This document shows positions 44,608 through 57,523 of a DNA stretch of 64,000 nucleotides, piece by piece (positions within the stretch are counted from its first letter, which is position 1; every line of letters begins with the position of its first letter). Source of the DNA: Micromussa lordhowensis (lineage: Eukaryota; Cnidaria; Anthozoa; Scleractinia; Lobophylliidae); NCBI GenBank assembly GCA_964020085.1, contig OZ026604.1:1678501-1742500 (forward strand), read 5' to 3'. Position numbers and translations under genes: made by a program. Below the pieces are notes generated by a model that ran no database searches, was not told where the DNA came from, and saw nothing but the letters and a program-made list of their open reading frames with translations.

Positions 44608-47600
44608 CTACTCTGCAACGTTTGTTGTACTTTCATACAATGGGTTCTCCATTGCCAACTAAGAGAGAAAGAGAAAAAAATAATATTGAAACTTGGCTTT
44701 GAGGTATACAACAAGAAAACTTTCAACTAAAACTATGAAGAGCAGTTCCTCAACTGGGATGTTGTTAGTCAACTTGGCTTAACCAGCTTTTAAACAAACC
44801 AGCCCAAGAGTGTATTATTTTTACTTAATTTTTACTTATCACTAACCTGTCCTCGATTCCTGTCAATATCCAACCCTTTCTCTTCTAGCTCTTGATCTTC
44901 TTTGCCCACGACTTGGGGATTCTCAATTTCAGCAAGCTCTAGGTCGTCCTCCATCACAAGAGGAAGTGAGAGACTCCGTATCCTTGAAGAAAAAGAGTTG
45001 TGCATTACCGAGTGACAAAACTATTTGCACACAAAAATTATTTTTGACTGTGATCACTGGATAAACACCAACCAAACTGTCACATGAACCTCTCAGGCTG
45101 GGGTTGGTGAAGACTCCCATGTGAAAAACTGTAGGGAATGCTCATCGCCCCCTTGAGGGATACAAATCACAGATTTTGGTCCCACTCAGGGTGTTCCGCA
45201 CACAGTGTCCTGACCATGTTTAGACATTAAGACATTTTTTGGATTGCTCTCAAAGGAATAATAAAAAATGCTGTTGTGTCCATTTTAAAATGCCATCTTT
45301 CAGGAGTTAAATACAACTTGAGTCACTCCCAGATTGGTCTCCTTTTTGAGTTAAATTACAATTTTCCATCATACATCCCTGTCCTTTTCAGTTTAGGCTT
45401 ACTAGTGTGCTATCCAGGCTAACTGAAGTGCTAATTACACTCAAGCTTGATTTTTCCACTTGCAACCTACAACTTGCAAAAGTTGTACATGTGTGTAGGT
45501 TCCAGAAAAACTAGTGTTGACTGTAATCAGTGGATAAACACCAAACTGTCACATGAGTTTAGTTTGCCTTAATGGCTCAGCAACCATTTTGTTTGTTCGG
45601 CTGTAAATGAAGATCCTACCTTTGTGTACGTCTGAAGATCAGGAATATCACAAGAACAACAAACAGGAAGAGAAGGGTGATTCCTACTGCCAGCGGGATT
45701 ATCAAACTGTTTTTAGGCTTTCCTAATAAAAACACAAGTCAGAGACAATTTTTTTACTTTTTCAGTCCTGATTATGAGTGACTTAATTGCTGGGAATGAA
45801 AGTTGTGTGATCATGACACTTGTCAAATTCAGCTTGGTAATGGCCTCTTTTCGTCTCTTTTTGACTTCCTCTAGTCTTTGTGAGTGTCTTAAGAAGAAAG
45901 AGAATGCATCTGATGAATTAAAGGACAGGCAAAAGGAGGCAAAACATCTTCCCTAATGATGTTAATATCCTACATCATAGAAACCTTTTACATGCAATGT
46001 GAAATATGTTTATATAGTAAATGGTTTGAACCCAGGAGTATCAGTAGTTTGTATAGTGTGATTGTCTGGGCGAGTGTAGTTCTGAGAAGAACGGTTGCTG
46101 GTGACTGATATTTCGACAACCTGAGCGGAAGTCATCTTCAGAGTCAAGTGAATAGTGTTTGTCAGTCGATGATGTTATCAGTTTGGTCCATTGAAAATGA
46201 TTGGTAATTTTATAAACAATATGTTCATCTTGGCCATTTAGGAGGGGCTCTCAATTTGTTCCATATTCAATGTAACTTCAGAGCAAACACAGGGTACAAA
46301 TAGATTACACAGTACAACACCTGTTTTCTTTCCAGCAACTGCCTTGGAGTCTGACTGTTGAAGAACCTCAGCACCAACAACATTGAATGCTTTTTCTGAA
46401 AACGATAAAATATAAAGTACTTGTTGAGTGAATGGAGGGTTAAACAGAAAAAAAACATGAGGCCAAAGCTGGGGTGGATACAGGATTTCAGAGAAGAGGT
46501 TTCGAGATACGGACCACCAACCACTGTCCCTTGTAGGGGGGTCCAGAGGCATGCCCCTGGAAAATTATTCAAATTGAAGTCCTTGGAAATGGGATTCCCA
46601 GCATTCTGAGGCCTAGTCAGTATGTTATAATGTCTCGGTTTTCTTTTAATTCAAAATGCCACTCTTTGCAATTATCAACTGATATTTTCACTAGTTCTAT
46701 GTCGTAAGCTGTTTCAATTTAAGGGGTTTGACTGAACCCCCGAACTCCCGATCCACATCTGCAAAGGCAGTCTGCTCAAGTTAGGGTTGTTGATTGGCAG
46801 TATAAAATTAATGTTGTAATTCTCGTAAATAATCTGCGCAGGGGAGGTGTAGGCGTAGGCCCTGTCTCGCAACTCTTCATAATAACTATGAAGAGTTGTG
46901 AGACAGGGCCTATGGGGACGTAAAAGAATGTAAAAGAACCCACACACTGTAGGAAAAGAGTAGGGAACGTAGTTCCCGGTGTGGTGGTCTATCTGTCATC
47001 TGATGGTTAAATGCTCGGAGATATTAGCTGCATAAGCTACTCTAAAATCCGAGGGTAAATAAAGTTATGTATGTATGTAGGCTACATAGGTATGTGCGGC
47101 CTCATTGGGTATGGCTTTTTAGCCGTTTTGGTCAGAAATAGGATATCGATTTTGGCCATTTTGGTCTAAAATTAATAAGGTATGGTTTATGCACTGTAGG
47201 CTTGAATTGGGTAAACTATGTTTTCTAGAAGAAGCTAGTTTTTTATCATTACCAATAAGACCATCAAAAGCCCTTCACAATTAATGTCAGGTCTCAGCTA
47301 GGGAATTAGGTGTACCTAATTATAAGGCAGGTCTGAAACAGAGTATTGAGTTAAGGGTTCTTGAAAGCCCCGGAAACCTTTCGGGCCCGTAAAGCTATTT
47401 TTAGTTCAGTTCTGTATCTGAAAATGGAGAAGTGTATACGCCTGAAACTTCTTGTGTGAAGAGAACCTCTGTTTATATTAAGAATACGCGAATAAAACAT
47501 TTGTAATCATAAGCTTCGAGATTTTGCTACAACTTTCCGGGTGCGAAAACTTTTCGGGACCTTCAAGAAACGGGCCCTAGGTCTTAAATAGGGTAACTCA

Positions 47601-50600
47601 TTTTTGGTCAGGTCATAATTAGGGTAGGGAAAATTGTAGATTTTTGGTCTTCTTTAGGGTCAGGGTTTTGGAAAGCAGTCCACACACTCCCATCCCCAGT
47701 TCCCTAGTTCAGACCAAATTACCTGTGGTCATCACTTCCTTCAAGTGTTCAGCTGCTATCTGCGCTTTTTTACCTTCAAAAAAAAAAAAAGATTTCACAG
47801 AATGGATGAGGCCAAACTAAGCCAGGAAGTGACACGGGTTACAATAAGGTAACCACAGACTTTTCCAGCTTTATCAGTTTGTTACAAGTTCAACATGAAA
47901 CAACGGAAATTTCTGTATTGAAAATGTAAAACACAAGATAGTGGAAATCATCTGGAGTTCTTCAAAAATTAAATATTTTTAACCAAATTAAGGAGTCATT
48001 ATTTTGATCAGGTCAAAGTGTTCTCATTTCCCGTCAATGTAAATTATGATGAAGACTTGACTTCTGCCCCTATCTCAGACCCAGTCCCCAATGGTCCTTG
48101 CTGAGAAAAAATGATTTTTTTTAAGGGGGGGGGGGGGGGGGAGAGCACGTGCCTGTTTTCCTGATCGGCAGCTGGTAATCAAGCCTAAGTGAAACATGGA
48201 TGCTGTGCACACTAGATACAAGATGAGGGTAACAAAATTTCTCTGACAAGATGAGCTTACAGTATTGAATTCACTGAACAAATTGTGTGTAATTCTGTGA
48301 GGTTTATTCATACATTCCTTACAGGGCTTACAGATCTGAAAAATAAGTCCCCTTCCTAACCCTACACCTTATCCTAAACACAGCCTTAACCTAATCATTT
48401 CTGCACATTCTTTAACGCTGAAACATAGTTGACGATCCCCATTATTTTACTATTTTTGACAGAAGTAACTCATTATCTGACTGCAGTAAAAATTTGAAAA
48501 AATTATATCGGCTGGAAAATTTTTGCATGAACGTCCTTAAGCTACTGTGAGCAATTTATGAGAGCAATTTGATGCCCAACGTGGCAGCAAAAAGAGAGAG
48601 GAAGTAGTATTTGAAGGCTACATGATATTACTGGCATAATGTAATTATGTAATTTATTATTAATAGATATTACTGGCAATGTTAAATACCATTTTCCTGA
48701 TCTGTTAACACTACTTGGACAAAACCAGCCTCTGTTCTGGATGTTGCAACAGTGACTCCTTCGTACTCCTGTGTCAACAATGAGCAAGAACAGTACAACA
48801 ACAACAATGTCAACAACATACAAATAAACTGACAATTTTCTGCAGTACTCAGCTGGTCCTTAGCTATTACAAAATTTATCCTTTATCAACCTTCCATGGC
48901 CACCTTATTGTAATTAAATCTCTTTCTAGTTAAACCATTTAGAGTCTACAATCTACTGTCATCAGCTGTATGTTTGACTATGTACTACAACAGTAAAAAC
49001 CCGCATACAAGAACACGTGGATTAAGAACACCCAGGCTGAAATTTGGTAAAAAAGGAGCATATATATAAGAACACATTCAGCCTGAAAATTGAAAATTGT
49101 TCTTATAGATTAAAACTCTTCCCTTATCAGTTTAATTGACCAAGCCTCCATAGCTCTAATCACTGAGGAAGACTAGGGGATGCCAGTTGAAAGCTCAGTT
49201 GTGCAATTTATTTTCTAATGTTGTGTATCTCAAGCTTAATTTTCTCTCAAAGTAATGTATTTCATCACAGTTAGTAAATCCCTTACATTTTTTTACAGTA
49301 AATTAAGAACACTTTCAGGCTGATTTCACCTAAAATACCCGATATATAAGAACCCAATCAGCCTGAACCCCGAAAATGGGTGTTCTTGTATGCGGGTTTT
49401 TACTGTATTGTTGTTATGAGATCTGGAGATTGTAAAAATTATTACTGATCGCTCTTGAGTAGAACAGAAATTTGACTTACATCCTGAGAAACATTGAAGA
49501 GCAGAGCTCGATAATCATCCATTTTGAAATCTTTGCCTAGATTCAGTTTAAGTAAACTGCCTATCAGAAGAAAAGAAAAGTGACAAAGTGTTCAAATTGT
49601 GCCACAAAGAGTCTTAAACCCTGACTCTATTTAAGGATAAAGGTTAAGGCCCAAACCCAAAAAACGACACCCTAATGAAGGGAAAATCAAAAATTAAAAA
49701 TGGCATGCACAGATCGGCTTTATTTTGTTTGTGTAACGCTGGAAGTTAACCGAGGGGTTCAGTTTTAACAGATCGTTTGTTTTTCGTTTAGCTGGGCATC
49801 TACCTACTGCAGTTTTAGCTGGTAGAATTTAGGCACCCTATCTAAGGTTCTCACTGGGAACACAATGCCAACAGGGGCAAAAATGATACCCTATTTAAGG
49901 ATCAAGAGCCTCAAAAATCCTACCCAATCCTGCGGCACATGCCTATATAGCCCATATATGGGAGTATTGAAGGCCTGCCAGGAGAGATGGCTGTATTAAT
50001 GGGGCAATCCTGTCACTTATGTCCAGGATTGAATGCAAGTATTGTTTAAATAGTACTTCATATTAGGCAGGGGTATCTGACATTTTCATATTACTTCATA
50101 TTTGACAGAATTATGTGTGTTTTGGTGACTTTTTACCAATGAGGACACTTTGTGATGCTTATCATAAGGAATTTGAATCTCATTAGCGGTCAATCCTGGA
50201 CATATCTGAATCCTGTGGGGTTTCCTTGTTGACATAGCACTCACAAATGGCAAGATAAAGAAATTCTCTTCAATAAGCCATGATGCATCAAAGGTGAATT
50301 TTCAGCTAACACTAAGTTTTACTTATAAAAAAACCACTTTTACATTCACTGCCAAGTATAATTATTTAGGTGTTGCCAGTTTTCCATGTGAAATTAGTAC
50401 CACCAGGAAACAAATTCCCCTTACAATTGGTTAAAACTTAAAACTCTAGCACAGAATACAGTAATTTACCTGTTGCAGGTCAGAATGAAATTCAGGTTAA
50501 AATGATTTCAACCTAGTTTGATTCTCAATTTCCTTTGTCTTCTAACCCTAATTATTCACGATCCATGAATAATTGGGGTTAAGAGACAAAGGAATCTCAT

Positions 50601-53600
50601 TTTAACCTGCAACATACCCAAGATTATGTAGCTCTATGTGTTAAAATAATCTGATTCTTTCTGGAAGGGTAGGTATCCTAAAATTGTGGTCATGATCAGC
50701 TAAGTTACGTATAATTTTATTTTTAAAAGGAAACAAAAAACTAACCACACCAGTGACAACAGCTTCCTTCAGGTTTAAACGGATCTGAACATGCTGGATT
50801 CTTACAGTTCACGTGACTACAGATAGTCTCTGCAAACTGTAATCATGTTAAACTGAAGTTGGTATAGATGATAAAATGGTGTTCAAAGATCATTCAGTTG
50901 TTGTGTCTAGCTGAGTAGATACAGTATGTGATACGCTAATAATGTAACTTAAGTTAAATACTTTAATTTTGCAATGGATGAAATCAATCATATAATTTAC
51001 GTCAAGTCGAACACTAAAATATTAAATAAGAAAAAGAGATCTGAATGGCTTTTTATTAGTATAGGTACCGGTAACTAATCATATGAATGTGAGGGCAATC
51101 AAGGATTTACACTACAAGTGATATTTGAAAATTCTCTCAAAATTGCATGAGCCTTTATAGGTGAGTACAATTATGGAGGTGCGGTGGCCTCATGGTTAGT
51201 GCGCTCGACTCTGGAGTGAGCGCTTTGGGTTCGAGCCCTGGCCGGGGAACATTGTGTTGTGTTGTGTTCTTGGGCAAGACAATTTACTCTCGCAGTGCCT
51301 CTCTCCACCCAGGTGTATAAATGGGTACCGGCGAACTTGATGCTGGGGGTAACCCTGCGATGGGCTAGCATCCCATCCCGGGGAGAGTAGAAATACTCCT
51401 AGTCGCTTCATGCTACTGAAACCGGGATAAGCTCCAGCCTGATGAGCCACTAGGCTCCTTCTCATTCAACTGTGAACACAAGATCTCTATCTCTTCTAAT
51501 TTGTACCTTCCAGTAACCGCATGGGCATCCACTTTGATTGTCACACTGGGTAGTCGTGATGTCAGCTTTTGAGCCAGTAAAGTTGAACTGCAAGCTTCCT
51601 GAATCACTGGAATAGAAATCTTTGAAACTTGCTGTACTTTGTGCCTATCAAAGGGGATAAGCTTTATATGAAGATTAATTTAGGGAATCCACCAGAGGTT
51701 TGAGTAACAAGTGGACAAAATCCTTTTACCAAGATTACCTCTGTGCGACTGTTTTAAATATCTTCTCAAAATAAATCACTTTATAACAACACCAGATGTT
51801 GAAAACAAGTTTTGGAGTTTATATGAAACACTTAAAGATACTGGTGAAATGACACTTACGCCCTCTAATGATGAAATATTTCCTGTGTCTGCACAATTTC
51901 TCAGAACTTTAAAATTTACTTTCTTGAGGTCCCATCAGAAATTGTTTTTGGTGTTATTTCAGGCAAATATAATATGTCTTTAGCTCTTAGAAAATATTAG
52001 CTCTTTAGCTCTTATTATAATTTATCATAACCTATACATGTTACTACGTACATGTATCTAATATAATGCGAGCAGCCCATACATACCTTCCCAAAAAGCT
52101 CAACAGATGCTACTGTGATAGGTAAGTCAGATCTTACTAGAAAGGAGCTGTCCTTTAAAAGATTGACATTGATTAATTAGTTAATAAATAAATGTGAAAT
52201 CTCTCTAAGCAATCAATCAGTGTGATATAAGACAAAGCACAAGATCACTCTGAAAGTTATATGGTAACTGTTAATATATAATATATACAGACAAGAAGAT
52301 TAAGTAACATGTGTATCATTTTGTGCTCTGCACATTGTCAGAATGAACAACATTAAGCAATCTTATTGGTTAAATGGGTGCTGCAGTTGTCTTCAACTAG
52401 GTAGGACTGCTTAGAATTGATCCAGATCAATCGAAGTAGCAACATCGTTCCTTGAAGAGTAATAGCAAAACTCATTTCAAAGACATGCTTAAACATATCT
52501 ATATGGAGATTAGAATGGCTTGTTTTTTTTTTCTTTTTGTAGATTAATATTAATAGTCAACATTGTCAGTCAAGCTATATCGATTGTGTATTTTGTTGAA
52601 ATAAATCATTAATTAAAAATGGAATTTATGAATATTTGAAAATCTAGCCCTTTAGCCTCGGCCCACACAGGCAACCTTTAGACTTGTGTGTAGGAACATA
52701 CTGGACCTCATGCATTGTCAGTATAATCAACATTCAACTAAATTATGATTCACCTGTGGAAAAACAACAGTGTCATGTACACAAGGTACATTGTCTGCAT
52801 GAAGGATGGAGACAGAAGATGCTGCCAATCCCTGTTTATTGAGTGCGACCTCCTGCCAGTTGTGTGGGTTATACCAGTTTTGAACAGATGCCAGAAAAGG
52901 AAGGTCCCCTGGATCTGTAGAAAATACAAAATTACTATTTAATAAGCTAATTTTACAAATGAGGGATTGAATCACTTCTAAATTCAATTTGTGTTGAGAG
53001 TTCCAGAATGAAATTTAGCTAAGAAACAATGAAGTAGCCAAATCTGGCAATTCAGGCCTGTCATGCAACTTCAAAATTACCCCAGCCAAGTCTATGTTTT
53101 TAGGGACATTTTAACCTGTGATATGCTCTCTTTCTGCTGACGAAATTAGCGGTTTAAGCAGCTCTTAGCAGATAAAATCCCTGTATATCATAGATTCAAG
53201 TACATTGTGCTGCATCTGAAAACTGTCAATTTTAGTCAGTGGTTGATATGTACCTTGACAAGCATTTAAATCCTGATCTGTGTCACTGAAGCTTAGCTCG
53301 GCACCATCATAAAAGATGACTTCTCCATTCGTTGGCAAACTCTGCAACAGATATTAACAAAATGAAATGGTCCAAATACTCTATCTTGAGTTTCAAAATT
53401 TAATATGTAAGGTAAGGTAAAGTCTGCATACAAGCCAAGTGACTCATCAAGCCAGAGATTATCCCGGTTTCTATATCACAAAGCAACTAGGAGTAATACT
53501 ACCCCCTCCTCCCACCCCCAGATGGGCTCCTAGACCCTTCGCAAGGTTACCCCCAGCATTTAATTCACCAGTACCCAATTATACACCTGAGTGGAGAGTG

Positions 53601-53919
53601 GTACTGTGAGAGTAAAGTGTCTTGCCCAAGAACACAACACAATGTCCCCGACCAGGGCTCGAACCTGGACTGCTCGATCCAGAGACGAGTGCACTAACCT
53701 TGAGACCACTGCGCTTCCTACAGAGATATGAAAATAATATGTGCAGCGGGTAAGCTGGAATATTTAACATGTAGTCATTCTCTGATTAAATGATAACAGT
53801 TCATTAATCGCGCTTACCAGAGACTTTATAGTATGACTACTCTTTAGAGACATCGCTAATGGCTTGTTTTCAGACTATATGGAAAAATACAAAAAACACA
53901 CTAATAATAGTAATAATAC

Positions 53920-53951
<32 letters not shown>

Positions 53952-56438
53952 CTTCAACTACCTTATTCTCCTTTATTTTCGCGGGACTTAAATTTCGCGA
54001 AAATTTTCTCGGCACATTTCGCGAGTCTTTAATTTCGCGATCGCGGGGAAAAATTGTGTTTCCAGGGAATTTAATTTCGCGAAATTGACGATTAAGGCGG
54101 GGGTAAACGTGAAGGCTGTTTTGAGGTCGCTTAACAGGGCCTTTCTGCCAATATCTCGGTCACGTTTCAAGCGACAATAAATCTCTCTGCCTATCTCATT
54201 AACCACTGTTTGGCGGTTTTGTGTAAATTTTTGGGTGATTTTTGGGCATTTTGGGAAAGAGATATTTTTTCTCAAAGGATAGGTTAAATTGAGGAAAATA
54301 TGAAATGTTGAAGATTTGATGGATTTGGAAAATTGAAATTTGAAGTGAAGAATTAGTAGACGGATACGAAACAGTCCCCTAGCAACCAGGGGCTCTCTTT
54401 GGCGGGGGTCAACTGTCTGGTAGTGTTTCCGACCCATCTTAATCCTAACAATTTCCTGTTTTATATCACTTCAAATTTCACGCCTATTCATGTTTACCCC
54501 CGCCTTAAGATACAAGACACTCGCAACTACACACAAAAAGTAGCCGGGACAGGATGGTCAATTCGACGACTGTATAAAGGATATATTGGAGGAACTGTGT
54601 GAAGACGATTACTCACTCAGATGCCGAAGAAGAACTTGAGTTGAATCTTGACACTGATTAACATCTAAAGTTGATAGATGATAGCTCCTTGTACTGACAC
54701 CTTGTGTGAAAAATTGTTTAGGACCCTTGAAAACACAAATACATGATTCTTCTATATCCTTTAAATTTCGCGAGATCAAAGTTCGCGGTCGTCAATTTTC
54801 GCGGGTCTTTATGTTCGCGAATTTTTTAAAATCACGAATATCGCGAATTTAAGAACCCGCGAAATTTAAGGAGAATAAGGTACACACCTGGGACATTAGA
54901 ATTTTGGTGCTGTGTTTTAAATAGTCTGAAAAACCGCACCTTAAGCCACCATAATTACCAGTTTAATCAATACTGTTGATAGAGTTATGTGAATCTCATA
55001 TTTAATACACCAGGGCTTTTTTAAGGGCACCCTCTATTTAACCGAAATTCCGGAATATTCCACGGTGTGGAATGAGAGTAGTGGGGTGGCACAAACAGTG
55101 CATAAACATTAACATCCCAGAAAGTTTCTGGAAAACCAGAAAGTATTTTGAATTTCTTAAATGCAAACCATTTACCTTATTTTTTATTTTTTTTTTGAAT
55201 AGAATAGAATTAACCTTAAGCCTAGCAAGACATCGTTGAAAAATCCTGAAATTCAGGAAAATGCTGTTCCATTAATTTTGACAAATGAAATAATTTCTAG
55301 GAATACAAACAGGAGTTTTTTGGTTGATTTGGACGTGGCCAGCCCCTTGATTTCCCATCCCCCTTACTGGGGCAGATACAGGATTTTAGGGGGTCCGGAG
55401 GCATCCTTGTAAGGGGTCCGGAGGCATCCTACCCCAGAAAATTTTTAAAATTGATTCTTTGAGAATGGCCAAACTTGTCAGCATGTTATAATGTCTCATT
55501 TTTTTAAATTTAGGTGGTTCAACCGACCCCCCCCCCCCAACCCCCTAGATCTGCCCCAGCCCTCACTCCCCTCAGTATAACTGTACTTACATTATCAAGT
55601 CGCACATTATCACCATCGCAAGGTACTCGTCCCTTATTCCAGTTATCAGGATTATTAAAATTAGTGTTGGGTAGCCATTGCTTAGTGACTGCCGAGCACT
55701 GTTTGCCTGGGAAGAATATATATCAAACATGATAAAAAAAACGGAATGATATCAGAGACGTGACCAGGATAAGTGACAATATTAAGCACTTGATGACTGC
55801 CTGCAAGGGAAACAGTGAGTTTTGTTTTCCCAAGACCCTCAATGTCCCCCAAAGCAAATCCTAGGGGAACATGATTTTGAGGGTCGAGGATTATACCTCC
55901 CAACTAAAAAATTCAACAAACTGCGAAAAAATTATTTGCTTGACACCGGCTGGCACACAAATTTGCCGCGATTTCAGGGTGCGCAATCATGTTTGAGTCG
56001 AAAGTTTCCCTAGGGAGTTATAATTAGTGAGTTTTGTTCGAGGTTCCTGGGGAGTTAGTGAGTTTTGACCCATGACACATAAAATTATGTGACACGATCT
56101 TTCCCAATCGGAAAACTTATTTGAGTTGGGAGGTATAACAAGTTCTTTGGAATACCTTGCTAAATAACATTAACCTTTGAAAAATATTTGGTCCAAGCTT
56201 TTTTAAAACCGTTTAAAGACAATTCATCGAAGATAGGTTAGACTTAGAGTAGCGTTGCAGTTTCGATTCGATTTTCCTCAAATATGCGCGAAGCTCCGTA
56301 ATTCTCCACCTCATAAATAATTCAAAAGGAAACTTTCAGATAGTTTAAGTATCGTCTTGTGTTATGTTCTGTTATTATCTTACCGAGCAAAAGACACGTT
56401 AGCAGCCAGACAAGGCAACCGTTTCTTCCTCCGTTCAT
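44608..56438 (-). CDS. AMN: Amnionless, membrane subunit of the cubilin receptor
   Basis: Single-pass membrane protein that anchors cubilin and drives endocytosis of its ligands (cubam; vitamin B12-intrinsic factor and proteins in mammals). Exons: 56438-56384, 55706-55591, 53874-53818, 53341-53254, 52914-52754, 52152-52087, 51644-51507, 50836-50746, 49560-49481, 48768-48690, 47773-47723, 46395-46321, 45722-45620, 44982-44847, 44658-44608. They sum to 1347 nt, 448 aa; human is about 453. A signal peptide (NGCLVWLLTCLLL) precedes KQWLPNTNFNNPDNWNKGR and VPCDGDNV, diagnostic for the family. QNWYNPHNW and DNVPCVHDTVVFP follow, then a VWFC-like cysteine module over exons 7-8 (CPCGYWK, CKNPACSD, CCHWCG). 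A transmembrane helix lies at about 358-380 (IIPLAVGITLLFLFVVLVIF). The tail has EIENPQVV and MENPLYE. Exon 3 (57 nt) is the least certain; its acceptor was chosen for the better pyrimidine tract. Confidence 0.95.
46050..46200. repeat. Repeat-derived fragment in AMN intron
   Basis: Carries ATTTCGACAACCTGAGCGG and GAAGTCATCTTCAGAGTCAA, a kind of word typical of retroelement ends. There is no coding piece here. Confidence 0.4.
46862..47065 (+). mobile_element. SINE tail fragment
   Basis: Related to the SINE at 33880-34245 in the opposite orientation (GTTGTGAGACAGGGCCTA; GGTTAAATGCTCGGA). Confidence 0.7.
48990..49406. mobile_element. 417-bp TIR element in AMN intron
   Basis: 27-bp perfect ends ACAGTAAAAACCCGCATACA and AAGAACAC-type words repeated inside in both orientations. 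Confidence 0.9.
50467..50618. mobile_element. MITE family F, copy 2
   Basis: Inverted relative to 35826-35992; ends TGTTGCAGGTCAGAATG and TTTTAACCTGCAAC. Confidence 0.9.
51107..51171 (+). repeat. Foldback family A, truncated copy
   Basis: The left arm of the 137-227 element, cut off where the SINE at 51176 begins. Confidence 0.7.
51176..51455 (+). mobile_element. tRNA-derived SINE, full length
   Basis: Head GGAGGTGCGGTGGCCTCATG with A box TGGTTAGTGCGC and B box GGGTTCGAGCCC, then the core CTCTCGCAGTGCCTCTCTCC and AACCCTGCGATGGGCTAGC. Confidence 0.9.
53408..53720 (-). mobile_element. tRNA-derived SINE, full length
   Basis: Same family as 51176-51455, opposite strand; the head is at the right (GCAGTGGTCTCAAGGTTAGT on minus). 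It lies between AMN exons 3 and 4. Confidence 0.88.
53959..54882. mobile_element. 924-bp TIR element in AMN intron 2
   Basis: Ends TACCTTATTCTCCTTTATTT and AAATTTAAGGAGAATAAGGTA are inverted; TTTCGCG words recur near both ends. It encloses a second TIR element (54092-54508). Confidence 0.88.
54092..54508. mobile_element. Nested 417-bp TIR element
   Basis: Ends TTAAGGCGGGGGTAAACGTG and TGTTTACCCCCGCCTTAA. It sits wholly inside the 53959-54882 element, so it inserted later. Confidence 0.85.
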
Positions 56439-57292
56439 TATTTTGTCGACTCTACCCTCCTCAAAACATGGCCGAGTGGGGGAGTGAACCGCATTGCGAG
56501 AGCGTGATCCGCGTGAACCGCGATTTCGCGTTACGTGAAGCTTGGCTTCGCGCTAGATCGCAGGTTACAAGGAGTTCAGAGGAATATGTAAAACTTTGAA
56601 ATGCACGAAGAAAAGAAAGAAAAATCAAGTTCTCTTGCTACTTATTTTTTATGGTCTATGGAGATGGCAAATGGAAGATTTGATCCCCGGAATTTGATTG
56701 GGATGGCCTAATTAAATAAAACCATACCGTCTCTATTACGACAAAATCATTTTTGTCAAAAACTGCTTCCGGTCATCCTTTCCATTCCATGTCTTCCATT
56801 ACTCTCTTAATCCCCAGCTTTGGACCAGACAACAGACTGAATGTTATGAAGAGACAAAGAGGTACAGTTTTGTATTCTGCTGCTAGATAAAACTATTTTA
56901 GAGGAATTAAAGATAGTAAGGATAACTTTTGTCACTGATTAGATCAAGGTCAAACACAAGTTTCATGAGTTGGACCATGGCCAATAGAAAACTCCTGAGG
57001 CTGGTGCGGTCCTAAAAGCAATGTTTACTGGGTAAATACATTTTTGCATTCTTTTGAAATCATTATCATTATGAATACTATCGACTCTCCTGTCAATAAT
57101 GAGTGACAGCTTATTTACACATCATCCCTATTATAATTAGCCACTGTAGCCAATAGGAAGGTCGGACTCGCAAGCCAGATATGACGGTTCAATGGTCTTC
57201 GTTGTAGCATAAAATAAGCTAATTCAAGTGCGCCAAATTGATAAAAGCACAGCATTTCGCCTGAATTACGGACACACGCTGAACAAGTCAAA
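56439..57292. promoter_or_regulatory. Divergent intergenic region between AMN and G-gamma
   Basis: AMN (minus, start 56438) and the G-protein gamma gene (plus, start 57293) diverge from this 854-bp space. I see no repeat copy and no TATA box I would trust. It should hold both promoters, but at this distance they may be independent. Confidence 0.45.
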
Positions 57293-57523
57293 ATGTCAGC
57301 CGTAATACCCTCAGGAAAAAGCAGCAAGGACTTGCAATCACAGCGCACCTTTGTGGAACAGCTGCGTCGCGAATTAAAAGTCCAAAGGGTGAAGCTTTCA
57401 CAGTGCGCCAACGAACTGATACAATACTGTGAGCAGCAAGGAAATGTCGATCCCTTAGTGAGTCCAAAAGCTGGGCACGATAACCCTTTTCGCAACTCAG
57501 GAAGCAAATGTGTCCTATTTTGA
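57293..57523 (+). CDS. Heterotrimeric G-protein gamma subunit
   Basis: Encodes 76 aa. Partners a G-beta subunit at the inner face of the plasma membrane in GPCR signalling. The GGL domain covers about residues 18-66: FVEQLRRELKVQRVKLSQ, then CANELIQYCEQ, then VDPLVSP and the conserved DNPFR. It ends in the prenylation box CVLF; phenylalanine at the last position is usually read as geranylgeranylation or either prenyl group. The length is typical of the family (about 68-75). The coding region is a single uninterrupted exon, unlike the vertebrate G-gamma genes I know, which split it. The start is the first ATG of the frame, in a good context (AAAATGTC). Paralogue identity cannot be assigned from this alone. 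Confidence 0.93.
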   Translation: MSAVIPSGKSSKDLQSQRTFVEQLRRELKVQRVKLSQCANELIQYCEQQGNVDPLVSPKAGHDNPFRNSGSKCVLF

